This document shows positions 36,331 to 44,678 of a DNA stretch of 64,000 nucleotides, piece after piece. The notes beneath the pieces were generated by a model that saw only the letters and a list, made by a program, of their open reading frames with translations, ran no database searches and was not told the DNA's origin. Made by a program: the position numbers and the translations under genes. Source of the stretch: Magnetospirillum sp. 15-1 (GTDB lineage: Bacteria > Pseudomonadota > Alphaproteobacteria > Rhodospirillales > Magnetospirillaceae); assembly GCF_900184795.1 (NCBI RefSeq), contig NZ_FXXN01000015.1:207-64206 (forward strand), written 5' to 3'. How positions within the stretch are numbered: the stretch's first letter is position 1; every line of letters begins with the position of its first letter.

Positions 36331-39300
36331 ATGCGCCTGTCCCACTTCTTCATCGACCGCCCCATCTTCGCCACCGTGGTGTCGATCCTGATCACCATCA
36401 TCGGCGCCATCAGCTACTTCACCCTGCCGGTGGCGCAGTATCCCGAGATCGCGCCGCCGACCATCGTGGTCAGCGCCTCCTATCCCGGCGCCTCGGCCCA
36501 GGTGGTGGCCGACACCGTCGCCACGCCGCTGGAGCAGCAGATCAACGGCGTCGACAACATGCTGTATCTGAGCAGTCAGGCCACCGGCGACGGCAACCTG
36601 AAGCTGACGGTGACCTTCGCGCTGGGCACCAATCTCGACACCGCCCAGGTGCTGGTGCAGAACCGGGTGGCGGTCGCCACCGCCCGCCTGCCCGACGACG
36701 TCAAGCGCATCGGCATCACCGTGGCCAAGAACTCGCCCGACATGCTGATGGTGGTGCACCTGAATTCGCCCGACGGCTCGCGCGATCAGTTGTACCTGTC
36801 CAATTTCGCGACACTGCAGATGATCGACGTCCTGGCCCGCCTGGACGGCGTGGGCGACGTCCGCATCTTCGGCGCCCGCGACTATTCCATGCGGGTGTGG
36901 ATCGACCCGGACAAGGCGTCGGCCCGCAACCTGACCGCCGGCGAGGTGGTCAAGGCGCTGCAGGCCCAGAACGTCCAGATCGCCGCCGGCGTGCTGGATC
37001 AGCCGCCGGTGCCCAAGCAGGGCGCCTTCCAGCTGTCGGTGCAGACCCAGGGTCGCCTGACCGACCCCGCCCAGTTCGGCGAGGTCATCGTCAAGACCGA
37101 TGCCTCGGGCCGCATCGTGCGCCTGAGCGACGTGGCGCGCATCGAGCTGGGAGCGCTGGATTACAGCGTCAACGGCTATCTCGACAGCAACAACGCGGTG
37201 CCGGTCGCGGTGTTCCAGCGCCCCGGCTCCAACGCCCTGGCCACCGCCGACCGGGTCATCGCCAAGGTCGAGGAGATGTCCAAGACCTTCCCCTCGGGCG
37301 TCAGCTACGCCATCGCCTACAACCCCACCCAGTTCATCGCCCAGTCGGTGCACGAGGTGATCAAGACCATCTTCGAGGCCGTCATCCTGGTGGTCTTCGT
37401 GGTGATCCTGTTCCTGCAGACCTGGCGGGCCTCGCTGATTCCGCTGGCCGCCATTCCGGTTTCGCTGGTCGGCACCTTCGCCATTCTCGGGGCGCTGGGC
37501 TATTCGCTCAACAACCTGTCGCTGTTCGGGCTGGTGCTGGCGGTGGGCATCGTGGTCGACGACGCCATCGTGGTGGTGGAGAACGTCGAGCGCAACATGA
37601 AGGACGGCATGAACTCGCGTTCCGCCGCCCACCAGACCATGGACGAGGTGGGCAGCGCCCTGATCTCCATCGCCCTGGTGCTGTGCGCCGTGTTCATTCC
37701 CGCCGCCTTCATTCCCGGCATCTCGGGCCAGTTCTTCCGCCAGTTCGCGGTGACCATCGCCGCCTCGACGGTGATCTCGCTGGTCGTCTCGCTGACCCTG
37801 TCGCCAGCGCTCTGCGCCCTGCTGTTCCGCGGCCACGGCCCGCTGGACCACCACGAGGAGACCGGCTGGCGCCGGCAGGTGGCCCGCTTCTTCGCGTGGT
37901 TCAACCACAGCTTCGACCGGCTGGCCGGCGGCTATGGCAGCCTGACCCGCACGGTGGTGCGCAAATCGACCCTGATGCTGCTGCTCTATGCCGCGCTGAT
38001 CGGCGCGGCGGGGGTCGAGTTCGTCAAGACCCCCAAGGGCTTCATCCCCGAGATGGACCAGGGCTATCTGATCACCGTGATCCAGCTGCCGCCCGGCGCC
38101 TCGCTGTCGCGGACCGACGCGGTGGTCAAGCGCGTCGAGAAGATCATGGCCGAGACGCCCGGCGTCGGCCATACGGTGGCCATCACCGGCCTGGACGGCG
38201 CCACCTTCACCAACGCCTCCAACGCGGCGGCCATCTTCACGCCCTTGAAGCCGTTCGAGGAGCGCTATGCCCAGGGCCTGTCGGCCAACGTCATCACCGC
38301 CGAGCTGAGGAAGCGCCTGAGTTCCATCCAGGAAGCCTTCATCATCACCATCCCGCCGCCGCCGGTGCGCGGCATCGGCACGGCCGGCGGCTTCAAGATG
38401 ATGCTGCAGGACAAGGGCGGGCGCGGCCCCAAGGCGCTGGAGGACGCGGCCAACGACATCGCGGCGGCGGCCAACCGGATTCCCGGCCTGCAGGGCATCT
38501 TCACCCTGTTCAACACCCGCACGCCCAACGTCTACGCCGATATCGACCGGGTGCGCGCCCAGATGCTGGGCGTGCCGGTGGACCGCATCTCCGAGGCGCT
38601 GCAGATCTATCTCGGCTCGACCTTCGTCAACGAGTTCAACTACCTGGGCCGCACCTTCCGCGTCACCGCCCAGGCCGACGCCCAGTTCCGCAACGAGGTC
38701 GAGGACGTCGGCAACATCAAGGTCCGCAACGACAAGGGCCAGATGGTGCCGCTGGGCGCGGTGGCGTCGTTCCGCTTCGACACCGGGCCTTACCGCGTGC
38801 CGCGCTACAACCTGTTCCCCGCCGCCGAGGTGCAGGGCTCGGCGGCGCCGGGCTATGCCAGCGGCTATGCGCTCGAGCAGATGCGCGCCCTGGCCGCCGA
38901 GCGGCTGCCCGACGGCTTCGGCTTCGAGTGGACCGAACTGGCGTTGCAGGAATTGCTGGCCGGCAACAACGGGCTGTTCGTCTTCGCCGCCTCGGTGCTG
39001 TTCGTCTTCCTGCTGCTGGCCGCCCAGTATGAAAGCTGGTCGCTGCCCGCCGCCGTGGTGCTGATCGTACCCATGTGCCTGCTGGCCGCCGTCACCGGAC
39101 TGATCATCCGCGGGCTGCCCATCAACATCCTGGCGCAGATCGGCTTCATCGTGCTGATCGGGCTGGCGGCCAAGAACGCCATTCTGATCGTCGAATTCGC
39201 CCGCCAGGGCGAGTCCGAGGGCCTGGACCGCGTCGAGGCCGCCGTGCATGCCGGCCGCACCCGCCTGCGTCCCATCCTGATGACCTCGCTGGCCTTCATC

Positions 39301-39510
39301 CTGGGCGTGCTGCCCCTGGTGGCCGGTGCCGGTGCGGGTGCCGAGATGCGCCAGAGCCTGGGCACCGCCGTGTTCTACGGCATGCTGGGCGTCACCGGCT
39401 TCGGGCTGGTGTTCACGCCGATCTTCTATGTGGTGATCCGCAAGATGGTGGCCGGGCATCACGCCCGCGCCGCCGCCGCCCACGCCGCCGAGCAGGCGAG
39501 GGGGCGGTAA
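36331..39510 (+). CDS. RND multidrug efflux permease (AcrB-like, HAE1)
   Basis: 1059 residues, typical for the family. It starts MRLSHFFIDRPIFATVVSIL, has the AQYPEIAPPTIVVSASYPGA motif found in AcrB/MexB-type pumps, and carries the paired aspartates in VGIVVDDAIVVVENVERNM. The second half has the GFIVLIGLAAKNAILIVEFA helix and the terminal GLVFTPIFYVVIRKM. Both periplasmic loops are present. It pairs with the adaptor just upstream; no outer-membrane channel gene is in the operon, so a shared TolC-like protein is presumably used. Confidence 0.97.
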   Translation: MRLSHFFIDRPIFATVVSILITIIGAISYFTLPVAQYPEIAPPTIVVSASYPGASAQVVADTVATPLEQQINGVDNMLYLSSQATGDGNLKLTVTFALGTNLDTAQVLVQNRVAVATARLPDDVKRIGITVAKNSPDMLMVVHLNSPDGSRDQLYLSNFATLQMIDVLARLDGVGDVRIFGARDYSMRVWIDPDKASARNLTAGEVVKALQAQNVQIAAGVLDQPPVPKQGAFQLSVQTQGRLTDPAQFGEVIVKTDASGRIVRLSDVARIELGALDYSVNGYLDSNNAVPVAVFQRPGSNALATADRVIAKVEEMSKTFPSGVSYAIAYNPTQFIAQSVHEVIKTIFEAVILVVFVVILFLQTWRASLIPLAAIPVSLVGTFAILGALGYSLNNLSLFGLVLAVGIVVDDAIVVVENVERNMKDGMNSRSAAHQTMDEVGSALISIALVLCAVFIPAAFIPGISGQFFRQFAVTIAASTVISLVVSLTLSPALCALLFRGHGPLDHHEETGWRRQVARFFAWFNHSFDRLAGGYGSLTRTVVRKSTLMLLLYAALIGAAGVEFVKTPKGFIPEMDQGYLITVIQLPPGASLSRTDAVVKRVEKIMAETPGVGHTVAITGLDGATFTNASNAAAIFTPLKPFEERYAQGLSANVITAELRKRLSSIQEAFIITIPPPPVRGIGTAGGFKMMLQDKGGRGPKALEDAANDIAAAANRIPGLQGIFTLFNTRTPNVYADIDRVRAQMLGVPVDRISEALQIYLGSTFVNEFNYLGRTFRVTAQADAQFRNEVEDVGNIKVRNDKGQMVPLGAVASFRFDTGPYRVPRYNLFPAAEVQGSAAPGYASGYALEQMRALAAERLPDGFGFEWTELALQELLAGNNGLFVFAASVLFVFLLLAAQYESWSLPAAVVLIVPMCLLAAVTGLIIRGLPINILAQIGFIVLIGLAAKNAILIVEFARQGESEGLDRVEAAVHAGRTRLRPILMTSLAFILGVLPLVAGAGAGAEMRQSLGTAVFYGMLGVTGFGLVFTPIFYVVIRKMVAGHHARAAAAHAAEQARGR

Positions 39511-39522
39511 AACCCTTAGTCT

Positions 39523-39551
39523 CCCTCCCCGGCCGTCCCGCCGGGGAGGGG
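39523..39551. terminator. Stem-loop between convergent pump and cytochrome genes
   Basis: CCCTCCCCGGC, a 5-6 base loop, then GCCGGGGAGGG forms a strong 11-base-pair stem in the 51-base gap between convergent genes. It lacks a clear T-run on either strand, so it may stop transcription from both sides imperfectly or act as an RNA 3' end structure. Confidence 0.5.
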
Positions 39552-39561
39552 ACTCGAAGCG

Positions 39562-39918
39562 TTATTTCAGGGTCTTCATATAGGCGATCAGCGCCGCCAC
39601 ATCGTCGGGATTCTTGCTCCCGGCATAGACCATCTTGTTGCCGGGGATGGTCTCCTTGGGATTGGCGATATAGGCCGCCAGATTGGCGTCGTCCCAGCTC
39701 TTGCCCCAGCCGGCCATGGCCGGCGAGTACTTGAAGCCCGTCGCCACGGTGCCCGCCTTGGAGCCGGCCACGCCGAACAGACTTGGCCCGACGCCATTGG
39801 CTCCCGCCTCCACCTTGTGGCACGCCTTGCACGGCGTGAAGGCGGCCGGCGGATCGGCGGCCAGGGCGGTACCGGCCAGGGCCATGGCGGCGGCGAAGGC
39901 GGCAAGCTGAAGCTTCAT
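39562..39918 (-). CDS. Small class I cytochrome c, periplasmic
   Basis: 118 residues from ATG 39918, chosen because GGGGGA lies 8 bases upstream; the track start at 39948 would add a stretch without a signal sequence. A signal peptide (residues 1-21, ALAGTALAA) leads to heme motif C30-K-A-C33-H34, and Met96 in GNKMVYAG is the likely sixth ligand. The fold is that of a short cytochrome c2/c550-like electron carrier. It lies downstream of the rubredoxin reductase on the same strand, 96 bases apart, and has its own possible FNR-type site, so it may be a separate unit. Confidence 0.93.
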   Translation of the reverse strand: MKLQLAAFAAAMALAGTALAADPPAAFTPCKACHKVEAGANGVGPSLFGVAGSKAGTVATGFKYSPAMAGWGKSWDDANLAAYIANPKETIPGNKMVYAGSKNPDDVAALIAYMKTLK

Positions 39919-39970
39919 CGGAAAAGTCCCCCTAATACGTTTGCCCATCCGCCTTTCAGCAAAGCATCAT

Positions 39971-39984
39971 TTGATGTTTGTCAC
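39971..39984. promoter_or_regulatory. Possible FNR/FixK-type box upstream of the cytochrome c
   Basis: TTGATGTTTGTCAC matches the TTGAT-N4-GTCAA consensus of FNR/FixK regulators at all but the last conserved base. It is 53-66 bases upstream of the cytochrome start codon, a workable distance for activation. The site also lies just below the stop of the reductase gene. Confidence 0.35.
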
Positions 39985-40014
39985 AACAGGCCCGGTGTCG
40001 CAGCGGACCAGGAG

Positions 40015-41178
40015 TCACAGCAGATCGGGCATCTCGCGCCCCAGAGCCTGCCGCTCGTTGACCCGCGAGCCGGAGAGCGCGAAGCCCAGGGCCTTGCCGT
40101 CGGGCGCCAGGAACAGCGCCTTGCGGTCGCGGCCCTCGCCCTCGATCACCCATTCGCCGGCCGCGCCGGGGGCCGGCGGGCAGACCACCATGGGCAGGGC
40201 CGGAGTCTTGACCACCACCGGCAGGGCGGGAAGCGTCAACACGGTCTCGGTACCGGCCAGGGTGGCGGCCAGGGCCTTGGCCTCGGCCATCAGCGGCAGG
40301 ACGAAGGGCAGCGGCCCGGCGGGAGTCTCGGCGCAATCGCCGATGGCGAAGATGTCCGGGTCCGAGGTGCGCAAGGTCCGGTCGACCACGATGCCCCGCT
40401 CCACCTTCAGCCCCGCCTCGAAGGCCAGCCGGGTGCGCGGCACCAGACCGATGGCCGACAGGGCGTGGTCGTAGGCGATCATGGTGGCGTCGTCGAGGGC
40501 GGCGCGGCCCTTGTTCCAATAGGCCACCGAACGGCCGAGATGGAAGGTGACACCCGCCGCGCCCAGCGCCTTGGCCATCTCGTCGCCCAGCGCCTGCGGC
40601 AGCAGGCGGCCGAGCGGCCAGGGCGCCGGGTCGACCACGGTGACGTGATGGCCCGATCCGGCCAGATCGTTGGCGAATTCCGAGCCGATCAGCCCGGCCC
40701 CCACCAGCAGGACGCGCCCGCCCGGCTTCAGCGCCGCGCGCCAGGCGGTATAATCGTCCAGGTCGTTGACGGTGCGCACCTGGGCGTCCTCGCAGCCCTC
40801 GACCCAATAGGGCCGGGGATCGGCGCCGATAGCCAGCACCAGGCGGCCATAGGGCTGCTCGAACTCGGAACCGTCGGGACGGCGCACCACCACCGCCTTG
40901 GCATCGCGGCGGATGGCGGCGACCCGATGGCGGACCAGAACGGAGGCCTTGAGGTCGGCCGCCATCTGCTCCGGCCCCTTCTGCACCAGGGTGGACGGGT
41001 CCTTGCCCTGGGCGAAAGCGGCGGACAGCATGGGCTTGGAGTAGGACTCGCCGCCGTCGGCGGTGACGATGGTGATGGCGATTTCGGCGTCCAGCTTCCT
41101 CAGTTCGCGGGCCAGGGTATAGCCCCCCAGCCCGCTGCCGAGGATGACCACACCGTTTCGGGCGGCGGCGTTGCTCAT
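40015..41178 (-). CDS. FAD-dependent rubredoxin reductase-like oxidoreductase
   Basis: 387 residues from ATG 41178, which follows GGAGGGCTG and starts 2 bases after the rubredoxin stop. The FAD motif GSGLGGYTLARELR is near residue 14 and the NAD(P) motif LLVGAGLIGSEFA near residue 150, with the GDCAE FAD-binding segment further on. The overall plan is that of NADH:rubredoxin reductases and related ferredoxin reductases. In this operon its job would be to pass electrons from NAD(P)H to the two rubredoxins and thus to rubrerythrin. The C-terminal 80 residues (LTLPALPVVVKTPALP onward) match the regulatory tail of rubredoxin reductases. Confidence 0.9.
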   Translation of the reverse strand: MSNAAARNGVVILGSGLGGYTLARELRKLDAEIAITIVTADGGESYSKPMLSAAFAQGKDPSTLVQKGPEQMAADLKASVLVRHRVAAIRRDAKAVVVRRPDGSEFEQPYGRLVLAIGADPRPYWVEGCEDAQVRTVNDLDDYTAWRAALKPGGRVLLVGAGLIGSEFANDLAGSGHHVTVVDPAPWPLGRLLPQALGDEMAKALGAAGVTFHLGRSVAYWNKGRAALDDATMIAYDHALSAIGLVPRTRLAFEAGLKVERGIVVDRTLRTSDPDIFAIGDCAETPAGPLPFVLPLMAEAKALAATLAGTETVLTLPALPVVVKTPALPMVVCPPAPGAAGEWVIEGEGRDRKALFLAPDGKALGFALSGSRVNERQALGREMPDLL

Positions 41179-41180
41179 GA

Positions 41181-41345
41181 TCAGCCCTCCTGGGGTTCGA
41201 AATCCGACTTGGACACGCCGCAATCGGGGCAGGACCAGTCATCGGGGATATCCTCGAAGGCGGTACCGGGCGGGATGCCGTCGTCGGGCAAGCCGACAGC
41301 CGGGTCATAGACGAAGCCGCACACGACACAGACATACTTCTTCAT
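41181..41345 (-). CDS. Rubredoxin (54 aa)
   Basis: A classical rubredoxin: [10 protein letters not shown] with the first CxxC, the conserved [22 protein letters not shown], and the second CxxC in CPDCG. The four cysteines bind one iron. It carries single electrons from the reductase encoded 2 bases downstream to rubrerythrin. Start at ATG 41345, after a GAGGAAG site. It differs from the second rubredoxin upstream mainly at both ends. Confidence 0.96.
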   Translation of the reverse strand: MKKYVCVVCGFVYDPAVGLPDDGIPPGTAFEDIPDDWSCPDCGVSKSDFEPQEG

Positions 41346-41373
41346 AATCGCTTCCTCCGGGTTGGGGTGTTGG

Positions 41374-41580
41374 TCAGACGGCCATCTTGGGCGGAATCCA
41401 GGCGGCATCCTGGTGGGGTTCGAAGTCTTCCTTACTGACCCCGCAATCGGGGCAGGACCAGTCGTCGGGAATGTCCTCGAAGGCGGTGCCCGGGGGGATT
41501 CCGTCCTCGGGCAGGCCGAGGACGGGGTCGTAGACCAGGCCGCACACCACACAGATCCAGATCTGATCGTTGCTCATCAT
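41374..41580 (-). CDS. Rubredoxin (68 aa, C-terminal extension)
   Basis: A second rubredoxin with all four cysteines in two CxxC motifs (CVVCG and CPDCG) and the shared [16 protein letters not shown] core. It has a slightly longer N-terminus and a 14-residue tail ([13 protein letters not shown]) not found in the first copy. ATG 41580 follows AAGGAG. The near identity of the cores and the adjacent position point to a local duplication; the tails may fit different partners. Confidence 0.95.
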   Translation of the reverse strand: MMSNDQIWICVVCGLVYDPVLGLPEDGIPPGTAFEDIPDDWSCPDCGVSKEDFEPHQDAAWIPPKMAV

Positions 41581-41601
41581 CAGGTCTCCTTCCTTGGCGG
41601 C

Positions 41602-42078
<477 letters not shown>

Positions 42079-42138
42079 TGGGGTCATCTCCTTGGTGTGA
42101 ACCGATGAAGAGACCTTATCGAAAACGACTGATCGAAT

Positions 42139-42178
42139 GAAACGAGTTAAACTTGTTTCAAAAATCGATTTTATCGAT
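42139..42178. promoter_or_regulatory. Control region of the rubrerythrin operon with two inverted repeats
   Basis: In the 99 bases between the channel gene and rubrerythrin a 21-base inverted repeat at 42139-42159 has arms GAAACGAGTT and AACTTGTTTC, one mismatch, around a central A. A second repeat, ATCGAT-TTT-ATCGAT, lies at 42164-42178 and touches the stop of the upstream gene. The first does not fit PerR, OxyR or FNR consensus. As it is the only clear palindrome in front of the operon it is a candidate for the oxidative or oxygen-sensing operator. Confidence 0.5.
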
Positions 42179-43569
42179 CAGACGCCAGCCTGCCAGCCCC
42201 CTCCCAACGCCTTGTAGAGGCCGACGATGGCCTGCATCTGGGACAACCGCGCCTGGGCCAGGGAATCCTGGGCGGTGAACAGGGTCTTCTGGGTGTTGAG
42301 CACGGTGGTGACGTCGACGATGCCGCCGGCCAACTGGGCCTGGGCGATCTCGAAGGCGCGGCGCGCCGTGGCTTCGGCGACTCGCTGGGCCTCCACCTCC
42401 TCGACGGCCTTCTCCACGGCGATCAGGGCGTTCTCCACGTCGGAGAAGGCCGAGGCCACCGCCTTGCGGTAGGTCTGGGACAGTTCCTCGAAGCGGGCCC
42501 GCTTCTGCTCGACGGTCCCGGCGATCCTGCCGCCGTCGAAGATGGTCTGGGTGGCCGACGAGGCCACCGACCACAGCAGGCTCTGGGCCGTCATCATCTT
42601 CAGGAGGTCCAGGCTTTGGAAGCCGCCCTGCCCGGTCAGCGAGATGGAGGGAAACCAGGCGGCGCGGGCCGCCGCGATGTCGGCGTTGGCGGCGCGCAGG
42701 GACGCCTCGGCCGATTGCACGTCGGGACGCCGCGCCAGCAATTCCGACGGCAGCCCCGCCCCCACCGCCGGCACGAGCAGCACTCCCAGGGTCTCGGGCA
42801 CCAGGCCGAAATCCTCGGGCAGGCGGCCGGTCAGGATGGCCAGGGCGTTGTAGTCCTGGCGCATCTGGCGCTCCAGCGGCGCCAGGGTCGCCTTTTGGGT
42901 GGCCAGCACGCTTTCCTGCTGCGCCACGTCCAGCGAGGTGGCGGTTCCCGCCAGCTGGCGGTCGCGGAACACCGACAGGATGCCCTCGGAATTGGTGATG
43001 GATTCCTTGACCAGCCGGATACGCTCCTGCAGCCCCAGGATCTCGAAATAGGTGGTCGCCACCCCCGACTGGGCGGTCAGCGTCGCGGTCTGCAGGTCGA
43101 AGCGCGAGGCCTGGGCCGCCGCCTCGGCCGAATCCACCGCTGCGGCGTTCTTGCCCCAGAAGTCGATCTCGTAGCTGGCGGTGAGCGTCGCGCTGCTGGT
43201 GGTGGTGTAGCGCGCCTTGGACAGCGTGGTGGTCGAGGCGGCCCGGGATGCCCGCGCCCGCGTCTCACCGGCCGAGGCCGACAGCGACGGCAGCAGCGAT
43301 GCCCCGGCGATGCTCAGTTGGGCGTCGGCCTGCCGCACCCGGGCGGTGGCGGCGGCCAGATCGAAATTGGCGGCCTGGGCGCGGGCCATCAGTTCGCCGA
43401 GGCGGGTGGAACCGAATTGCCGCCACCAATCCTGACCCGGCCAGACATTGCCCTGGGCCGCGTTCTTCCACTGGGCGGGAGGCGGCGTCACCGGCCTGAC
43501 ATAGGCGTCGCCCACCGAGCAGGCCGACAGCAAAGCCACCGAAAGGGCGGAAAGGGCGGTCTTCCTCAC
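42178..43569 (-). CDS. NodT-family outer-membrane efflux channel lipoprotein
   Basis: 463 residues. Lipoprotein signal ALLSACSVGDAY with the acylated Cys near 17, then TolC-like helical and barrel repeats (ATARVRQADAQLSIAGASLLPSLSA, and the duplicated SEASLRAANADIAAARAAWFPSISL). It ends after the second helical repeat, normal for OprM/NodT channels. The start is GTG 43569 behind AGGAG; an upstream ATG runs into a stop. It belongs in function with the MdtABC-like pump encoded further on, but a divergent recombinase-like gene lies between. Confidence 0.95.
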   Translation of the reverse strand: MRKTALSALSVALLSACSVGDAYVRPVTPPPAQWKNAAQGNVWPGQDWWRQFGSTRLGELMARAQAANFDLAAATARVRQADAQLSIAGASLLPSLSASAGETRARASRAASTTTLSKARYTTTSSATLTASYEIDFWGKNAAAVDSAEAAAQASRFDLQTATLTAQSGVATTYFEILGLQERIRLVKESITNSEGILSVFRDRQLAGTATSLDVAQQESVLATQKATLAPLERQMRQDYNALAILTGRLPEDFGLVPETLGVLLVPAVGAGLPSELLARRPDVQSAEASLRAANADIAAARAAWFPSISLTGQGGFQSLDLLKMMTAQSLLWSVASSATQTIFDGGRIAGTVEQKRARFEELSQTYRKAVASAFSDVENALIAVEKAVEEVEAQRVAEATARRAFEIAQAQLAGGIVDVTTVLNTQKTLFTAQDSLAQARLSQMQAIVGLYKALGGGWQAGV

Positions 43570-43757
43570 GTCGTCATCTCCTCTCCGCGCCCCGGCGCGG
43601 CACTGTTGATATTACGCAAACGAAAGCGTCGCGTCCCTGTCGCAAGGCGTTCACATCGTCCCTGCGAAATATCCATGAAAAAGGCGAAAGGACGCCATTT
43701 ACCAAGATTGCGCCGCCTCCACCGCCAAAGGACGACCCTTGGCGATCCCAGCGAAAT

Positions 43758-44070
43758 TACCGTGCGAAACCTGTGGACAGACCGCGAATCGGAAGACGGC
43801 GAGCCGGAGGTATCCGACGCTTCCGCCAGGGTGGAAGCCATCGGGGCGGACAGCCCCCCCGCTCCTCACCGCGTTCAACCAAAAGAGCCTGTTGACAGCC
43901 TTGGAGCAAACTGCGCCGCCGATCTTTACACCCGGTTCACAGGGCCATGGTAAAAATAGGCTGCGTAATTTCAAGAGGCGCGCATTTCCTGGCCGCCACA
44001 TGATGGCACAAGTTCCCACGCCGCACGGCGCCCCCCGTAAAAATACCGTGCATAACATGTGGACAGACTG
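43758..44070 (+). repeat. Two 27-bp direct repeats in the 549-base gap upstream of the recombinase-like gene
   Basis: Copies at 43758-43784 and 44044-44070 agree at 23 of 27 positions. Shared parts are TACCGTGC at the left and TGTGGACAGAC at the right, with 286 bases between starts. A weaker copy of the right half (CTGTTGACAGCC) is near 43888. The gap 43570-44118 shows no gene I can support. The repeats lie in a divergent promoter region, where operator sites for a DNA-binding protein would be expected. Confidence 0.65.
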
Positions 44071-44118
44071 GGGAAAGACGCTACCATCCGCCCATCGCGA
44101 CAAGGGAACCGGAAAACG

Positions 44119-44667
44119 ATGATTGTCGGCTATTTCCGCAGGATCGACGGCGGCGAGGAGGCGGCGCCCACCGCCGTACTGCGCGCCGAGCGCTGCCTGC
44201 GCATCGAATCGGACGGGGTCGGCCGCCAGACGGCCCGGACCCAACTGATCGCCGGCCTGAGCAACGGCGACGTACTGGTGTCGCCGTCCATCGCCCATCT
44301 GGCGCCGTCCATCGTCGAAGTGCTGCGGGTATCCCGCCACGTCCATGGTCGCGGCGCCACCCTGCGGCTGGTGCTGGAAAAGATCGACACCTCGGTTCCG
44401 GCGGCGCGCAACGTGCTGGCCGCCTTCGCCGAATTCGAAAGCCGGCTTCAGGCCGACCGCCGCAACGCCGGCCTCTATGAAGCGGCCCTGTCGGGGGTGA
44501 GACCCGGCCGTCCGCGCAAGCTGGACCCGGCCCGCATCGGGCTGATCGCCGGCGAGCTGGCCGCCGGGCGCACCGCCGCCTCCATCGCCCGCGAACTGGG
44601 GGTGCACCCGACCACCGTGACGCGTCTGGCGCGTCTCGCCCCGACCGGGGACGACGGGCTGGACTGA
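44119..44667 (+). CDS. Serine recombinase (resolvase-like) that has lost its catalytic residues
   Basis: 182 residues from ATG 44119 (GGGAAC upstream). The plan is that of a Tn3-type resolvase: an N-terminal sheet domain, the long helix with LAAFAEFESRLQADRRNAG, then a Gly/Arg-Pro-Arg hinge (PGRPRKLDP) and a C-terminal helix-turn-helix (AASIARELGVHPTTVTRL). The catalytic YARVS is YFRRI here, so the Ser nucleophile is gone, and the KLDRLGRS region reads SIAHLAPS, so the key arginines are gone as well. Recombination is very unlikely; a role as a DNA-binding regulator is more plausible. Its stop is 11 bases from the convergent MdtC-like gene. Confidence 0.85.
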   Translation: MIVGYFRRIDGGEEAAPTAVLRAERCLRIESDGVGRQTARTQLIAGLSNGDVLVSPSIAHLAPSIVEVLRVSRHVHGRGATLRLVLEKIDTSVPAARNVLAAFAEFESRLQADRRNAGLYEAALSGVRPGRPRKLDPARIGLIAGELAAGRTAASIARELGVHPTTVTRLARLAPTGDDGLD

Positions 44668-44678
44668 GGCCGTCGCGG

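Noticed and set aside
36292-39483. A 1063-codon minus-strand frame opposite the second RND pump
   Set aside because: His/Gln/Gly-rich antisense shadow of a clear RND gene with no family similarity.
43566-43841. A 91-codon minus-strand frame overlapping the channel gene start
   Set aside because: Not family-like and it ends at the channel start; the GTG with AGGAG fits the channel better.
43739-44122. A 127-codon plus-strand frame upstream of the recombinase-like gene
   Set aside because: No ribosome site, low-complexity basic product, and it spans both direct repeats and the promoter region; more likely non-coding.
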